This document shows, in pieces, positions 30,715 through 33,972 of a DNA stretch of 33,972 bases (its first letter is position 1; each line of letters starts with the position of its first letter). This stretch comes from Candidatus Omnitrophota bacterium (GTDB lineage Bacteria > Omnitrophota > Gorgyraeia > B26-G9). Location: assembly GCA_018817165.1 (NCBI GenBank), contig JAHITY010000124.1, forward strand, positions 1 to 33,972, given 5' to 3'. The translations under genes and the position numbers were made by a program. The notes beneath the pieces are model-generated. The model saw only the letters and a program-made list of their open reading frames with translations. It made no database searches and was not told where the DNA came from.

Positions 30715-33018
30715 ATGAGTGAAAAACAAGTTAGGGTAATGTGGGCGGTTATCCTTTTTGGAATTTGTAGTTTTTTATTAATCAGTTTCTTGTCTTATGA
30801 TCCAACGGATATTCTCTTTAATACTTCCAGTCCTAATATGCATCTGAAGAATTTCACTGGTTATTTCGGAGCCTATCTTGTCTGGGGTTTATTGCTTTCT
30901 ATCGGCTGGGGCGCCTATTTTATTCCCGCACTTTTCTGCTTATGGGCAATCGGTAAAATAATGGGCAGGATTACTTCGAATTTTTATGCCAAATTCTTCG
31001 GTTTCTTTTTTGTGATCTGGTCATTTTCCGCAATGATGAGTACGCTTACTTCTTCTTATAATGTCAGCCGTATGGCTACCGGAGGAGTTTTAGGTTTTTA
31101 TACTTCCTTACTGCTTACAAAATATTTTGGTGAAATCGGAACAATGATTATCCTCGGTACTATTTTTATTCTTTCCTTATTATTAGCCACAGAGTTTTTG
31201 ATTGTGCCGATTGTTTTACAGGCTTCAAAAGGTTTACTTCAACTATTGAAATTTCCGATTTTAATGAAAAGTGATAAATCCAAGGTAGTTAGGTCATCAA
31301 GACCGGTGAGGTCAAAAAAAATTGTTAAAGATGATTATCAGGAAGAAGAAGCTGCCGAAGATTATGAGGTTGATGATTTGGAACAGCCGGTTCAGTCTAA
31401 TAAACGTCAGAAAAAGAAAAATGTTCCGGAAAAAGAAGAAGCAATGGTTAGTAAATTTTTAAAATCTGTGATGAAAAAGCCACAGCCAAAAATAAAAGCT
31501 AAAGCCAAAAAAGAAACTTCGCCGCGGGTGTTTGCTCAGAAATTTGTGGGTGATTATAAACTTCCGCCGCTTGATTTATTAACCGATCCTCCGCCGGTAG
31601 AAGATCGATTGATCAAAGATGACCTTGATGGTAATTCCCGGATACTTGAAGAAACTTTACGTGATTTTAATATTGAAGTAAAAGTTACAGCTGTGGAGCA
31701 AGGTCCGGTATTAACCAGATATGAATTGCAGCCTGCTCCCGGGGTGAAAATCAATCAAATAATGAATTTGGGCGATGATATTGCTTTAAATTTGAAAGCT
31801 CCGAGTGTGCACATTGTTGCTCCGATTCCCGGCAAAGGAACAGTAGGGGTTGATGTGCCGAATATCAAAGCAACCTTGGTTTTTCTGAAAGAACTGTTGG
31901 AAACTCCGGAGTTTCAAGACTCAGTTTCAAAAGTTACTTTAGCTTTGGGTAAAGATATTTCCGGAAATACTTTGGTCGCGGATTTAGCGGCAATGCCGCA
32001 TTTACTGATAGCGGGAACCACTGGAGCGGGAAAAACCGTATGTGTGAATATTTTGATCATGAGTTTGTTATTTCAAGCCAGTCCTGAGGAAGTAAAATTA
32101 ATTTTAGTTGATCCCAAAATGGTGGAAATGACAATGTACAATGGTTTGCCGCATTTGATCTGTCCGGTTATTAATGATGTAAAAAAAGCAGCCGGAGCAT
32201 TAGAATGGGCGGTTTCAGAAATGGAAGACCGCTATAAATTGCTGGCAAAAGTGGGAGTGAGAAATATTGGCGGTTATAATCAAAAAATAAAAGAAGGGCT
32301 TAAAGAAATAGAGGATGGGGATAAGAAAATTCCTTTAGAACTAATGCCTTATATTGTTATAGTTATTGATGAATTAGCGGATATGATGCTGCTTAGTCCT
32401 AAAGAAGTAGAAGGCTCGATTACCCGCTTGGCACAGCTTTCCCGGGCAATTGGGATTCATTTAGTCTTAGCAACACAGCGTCCTTCTGTGGATGTTATTA
32501 CCGGTTTGATTAAAGCTAATTTTCCCGCAAGAATTTCCTTCCGCGTAGCTAGTAAGATTGATTCCCGAACTGTTTTGGATATGAATGGTGCGGATAAACT
32601 TTTAGGTAAAGGGGATATGCTGTTCCTGAAACCGGGAAATTTTAAATTAGTTCGGGCTCAATCCGCATTGGTTAATGATGATGAAATTGAAAAAACTGTT
32701 AACTTCTGCAAACAACAGCGCTCGGCTGTTTATTCTGATGAAATTCTCAAAGATCCGGTAAAAATGTTTGCTAGTGGTAGTAAACATAAAAAAGATGCTT
32801 TATTTGAAGAAGCGGCAAAATTGGTGATTAATTCACAGCAAGCGTCGGTTTCTATGCTTCAGCGAAGGTTACGTCTGGGGTATTCAAGAGCAGCCCGTTT
32901 GATTGATATGATGGAAGAAGAAGGTATTGTGGGTGCTTTTCGCGGCTCTAAAGCAAGAGAGATCTTAGTTAATAGCTGGGATGAGATTGCCTTAAACATG
33001 CAGGAAAATGAAGAATAA
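30715..33018 (+). CDS. ftsK: DNA translocase FtsK/SpoIIIE
   Basis: The product is 767 residues. It pumps chromosomal DNA across the closing septum. Four to five N-terminal membrane helices (about 8-28, 48-75, 85-110, 135-165) are followed by a short charged linker (about 190-280), the alpha domain (about 300-400) and the RecA-like motor with Walker A AGTTGAGKTVCVN near residue 432 and Walker B VIVIDELADMM near 545. The C-terminal gamma winged helix (SVSMLQRRLRLGYSRAARLID) reads KOPS-type DNA. The linker is much shorter than that of E. coli FtsK and like SpoIIIE. The ATG follows dut by 3 bases. Confidence 0.95.
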   Translation: MSEKQVRVMWAVILFGICSFLLISFLSYDPTDILFNTSSPNMHLKNFTGYFGAYLVWGLLLSIGWGAYFIPALFCLWAIGKIMGRITSNFYAKFFGFFFVIWSFSAMMSTLTSSYNVSRMATGGVLGFYTSLLLTKYFGEIGTMIILGTIFILSLLLATEFLIVPIVLQASKGLLQLLKFPILMKSDKSKVVRSSRPVRSKKIVKDDYQEEEAAEDYEVDDLEQPVQSNKRQKKKNVPEKEEAMVSKFLKSVMKKPQPKIKAKAKKETSPRVFAQKFVGDYKLPPLDLLTDPPPVEDRLIKDDLDGNSRILEETLRDFNIEVKVTAVEQGPVLTRYELQPAPGVKINQIMNLGDDIALNLKAPSVHIVAPIPGKGTVGVDVPNIKATLVFLKELLETPEFQDSVSKVTLALGKDISGNTLVADLAAMPHLLIAGTTGAGKTVCVNILIMSLLFQASPEEVKLILVDPKMVEMTMYNGLPHLICPVINDVKKAAGALEWAVSEMEDRYKLLAKVGVRNIGGYNQKIKEGLKEIEDGDKKIPLELMPYIVIVIDELADMMLLSPKEVEGSITRLAQLSRAIGIHLVLATQRPSVDVITGLIKANFPARISFRVASKIDSRTVLDMNGADKLLGKGDMLFLKPGNFKLVRAQSALVNDDEIEKTVNFCKQQRSAVYSDEILKDPVKMFASGSKHKKDALFEEAAKLVINSQQASVSMLQRRLRLGYSRAARLIDMMEEEGIVGAFRGSKAREILVNSWDEIALNMQENEE

Positions 33019-33048
33019 ACAGTAACTAATATGTGCTGATTCTTTATT

Positions 33049-33080
33049 GACCGAGAGTAAGTTCTCGGTCTTTATTTTTT
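33049..33080 (+). terminator. Rho-independent terminator after ftsK
   Basis: GACCGAGA at 33049-33056 and TCTCGGTC at 33063-33070 form a perfect 8-bp stem with a 6-base loop, followed by TTTATTTTTT. Confidence 0.85.
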
Positions 33081-33093
33081 AAACACGATTAAA

Positions 33094-33160
33094 AAAGTTT
33101 TAAAGTTCATAAAGTTATAAAGTAAAAACTTGTAACTCATAACTATTAAATAAAAGTCAT
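33094..33160 (+). repeat. AT-rich short-repeat leader before rimO
   Basis: Imperfect units of the form TAAAGTT, ATAAAGTT and ATAAAGTA recur in tandem, then partly in inverse (ACTTGTAACT, CATAACT). It lies between the ftsK terminator and rimO and could hold a weak promoter, but no clean -35/-10 pair is seen. Confidence 0.4.
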
Positions 33161-33169
33161 AAGGATATA

Positions 33170-33972
33170 ATGAAAGTAGCACTGATTAGTTTGGGATGTT
33201 CGAAAAATTTGGTGGATTCTGAGATCATGCTCGGTTTTTTAAAAAAAGCTGGATTTGAGATCAAAGCAGATGCTAATGGTGCTGATATCGCGATTATCAA
33301 TACTTGTGCTTTTATTAAAGAGGCTAAGCAAGAAGCAATTGATGAAATTTTTCATCTAATTGAGTTGAAAAAGAAAAAAAAGCTTAGAAAGATTATTGTT
33401 GCGGGTTGTTTGCCGCAAAGATATGCTCAGGATTTACCGGAATTATTAAAAGAAGTTGATGGTTTTGTCGGGCCGGGAAGTATTGATAAAATTATTAGCG
33501 TGATTAAAAAAGCCGATAATAATAACTTTAAACTAATTACCGCGGAAAATCATTATTTATATAAACATACTACTCCTCGCCAATCGCTTACGCCGTCGCA
33601 TTATGCCTATGTTAAAATTGCCGATGGCTGCGATAATCGTTGTACTTACTGTGTTATTCCTCAAATTCGCGGGGCTTACCGTTCTCGGACAATAGAGTCA
33701 ATTACCGCGGAAGTTAAATTATTGGTTAAAAAAGGGGTAAAAGAAATTAATTTAATCAGCCAGGACTCGACTTTTTACGGCCAGGATATTTATCAAAAAT
33801 TTAGTTTAGATTTATTGTTAAAACAACTGGTTAAAATAAAAGGTGATTTCTGGATAAGGATTTTGTATTCGCATCCATTACATTTTAATAAAACATTGCT
33901 CGATACGATAAAAGCAGAACCAAAAATTTGTAAGTATATCGATTTACCGATACAGCATATAAATGATAAAAT
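33170..33972 (+). CDS. rimO: Ribosomal protein S12 methylthiotransferase, 5' part
   Basis: The frame starts with an ATG at 33170 (AAGGA at 33161-33165) and runs off the end of the window after 267 codons. It is a radical-SAM methylthiotransferase. The N-terminal UPF0004 domain begins KVALISLGCSKNLVDSE with its cluster cysteines (first in LGCSKN, then NTCAF and AGCLPQ). The radical-SAM motif is DGCDNRCTYCVIPQIRG, and LPIQHIND follows near the edge. LGCSKNLVDSE and the PQIRG form favour RimO, which modifies S12, over the tRNA enzyme MiaB. The rest, including the TRAM domain, lies outside. Confidence 0.9.
   Translation, partial: MKVALISLGCSKNLVDSEIMLGFLKKAGFEIKADANGADIAIINTCAFIKEAKQEAIDEIFHLIELKKKKKLRKIIVAGCLPQRYAQDLPELLKEVDGFVGPGSIDKIISVIKKADNNNFKLITAENHYLYKHTTPRQSLTPSHYAYVKIADGCDNRCTYCVIPQIRGAYRSRTIESITAEVKLLVKKGVKEINLISQDSTFYGQDIYQKFSLDLLLKQLVKIKGDFWIRILYSHPLHFNKTLLDTIKAEPKICKYIDLPIQHINDK

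Overview
The window reads as chromosomal DNA of an AT-rich, free-living diderm bacterium of an uncultured lineage. Standard bacterial code, Shine-Dalgarno sites and tightly packed plus-strand operons are visible. A heptosyltransferase-like GT9 enzyme suggests an outer membrane with LPS-like sugars. The folate C1 cluster (FchA, FolD, FAD oxidoreductase, free-standing MetH activator, activator-less MetH) and the rpsO-pnp-dut-ftsK-rimO order recall candidate phyla such as Omnitrophota, Margulisbacteria or Elusimicrobiota. This placement is an inference from gene content and was not tested. I saw no tRNA, rRNA or CRISPR array.

Layout. (1) 1-2911 is an eroded accessory zone: a broken RHS core with a C-terminal tip, a small zinc-ribbon membrane protein, diverged direct repeats around that pair, a gene-poor degenerate stretch, and on the minus strand an IS3 OrfA remnant fused to an XRE-type HTH domain. 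(2) 2944-4123 holds a Fic-family protein behind repeated GGTTCGGAA motifs. (3) 4234-8013 is an AfuA/FbpA-type ABC transporter operon ending in an exported ChrB-like (chromate resistance) domain protein, followed by a terminator. (4) 8169-14449 is a folate/B12 one-carbon operon with its own promoter: fchA, folD, an FAD oxidoreductase, the MetH activation protein, metH and a DUF1805 protein. (5) 14492-18135 holds panB, a TM-helix membrane protein, panE and a BioD-like/DRTGG protein. (6) 18238-20492 holds a GT9 glycosyltransferase and a DegT aminotransferase. (7) 20514-27017 holds MoxR, DUF58 and a TgpA-like protein whose transglutaminase core is missing, then trxB and def. (8) 27018-27821 is an 800-base gene-free gap containing a roughly 500-bp element bounded by a perfect 16-bp inverted repeat. 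(9) 27822 to the end holds rpsO, pnp, dut, ftsK and the 5' part of rimO.

How the genes work together. In region 4, FolD carries Gln in place of the lysine needed for cyclohydrolase activity, and the gene immediately before it encodes a dedicated cyclohydrolase (FchA). The two appear to divide one bifunctional enzyme's work. MetH is likewise split, with the reactivation domain encoded separately and an FAD/NAD(P) oxidoreductase beside it that may supply electrons. In region 7 the usual MoxR/DUF58/TgpA trio is intact in order, but the third protein has a very long Gln/Gly/Ser/Asp-rich linker where the catalytic domain should be, which suggests a structural or scaffolding role. These three places are the most interesting. 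The accessory zone at the left edge comes next.
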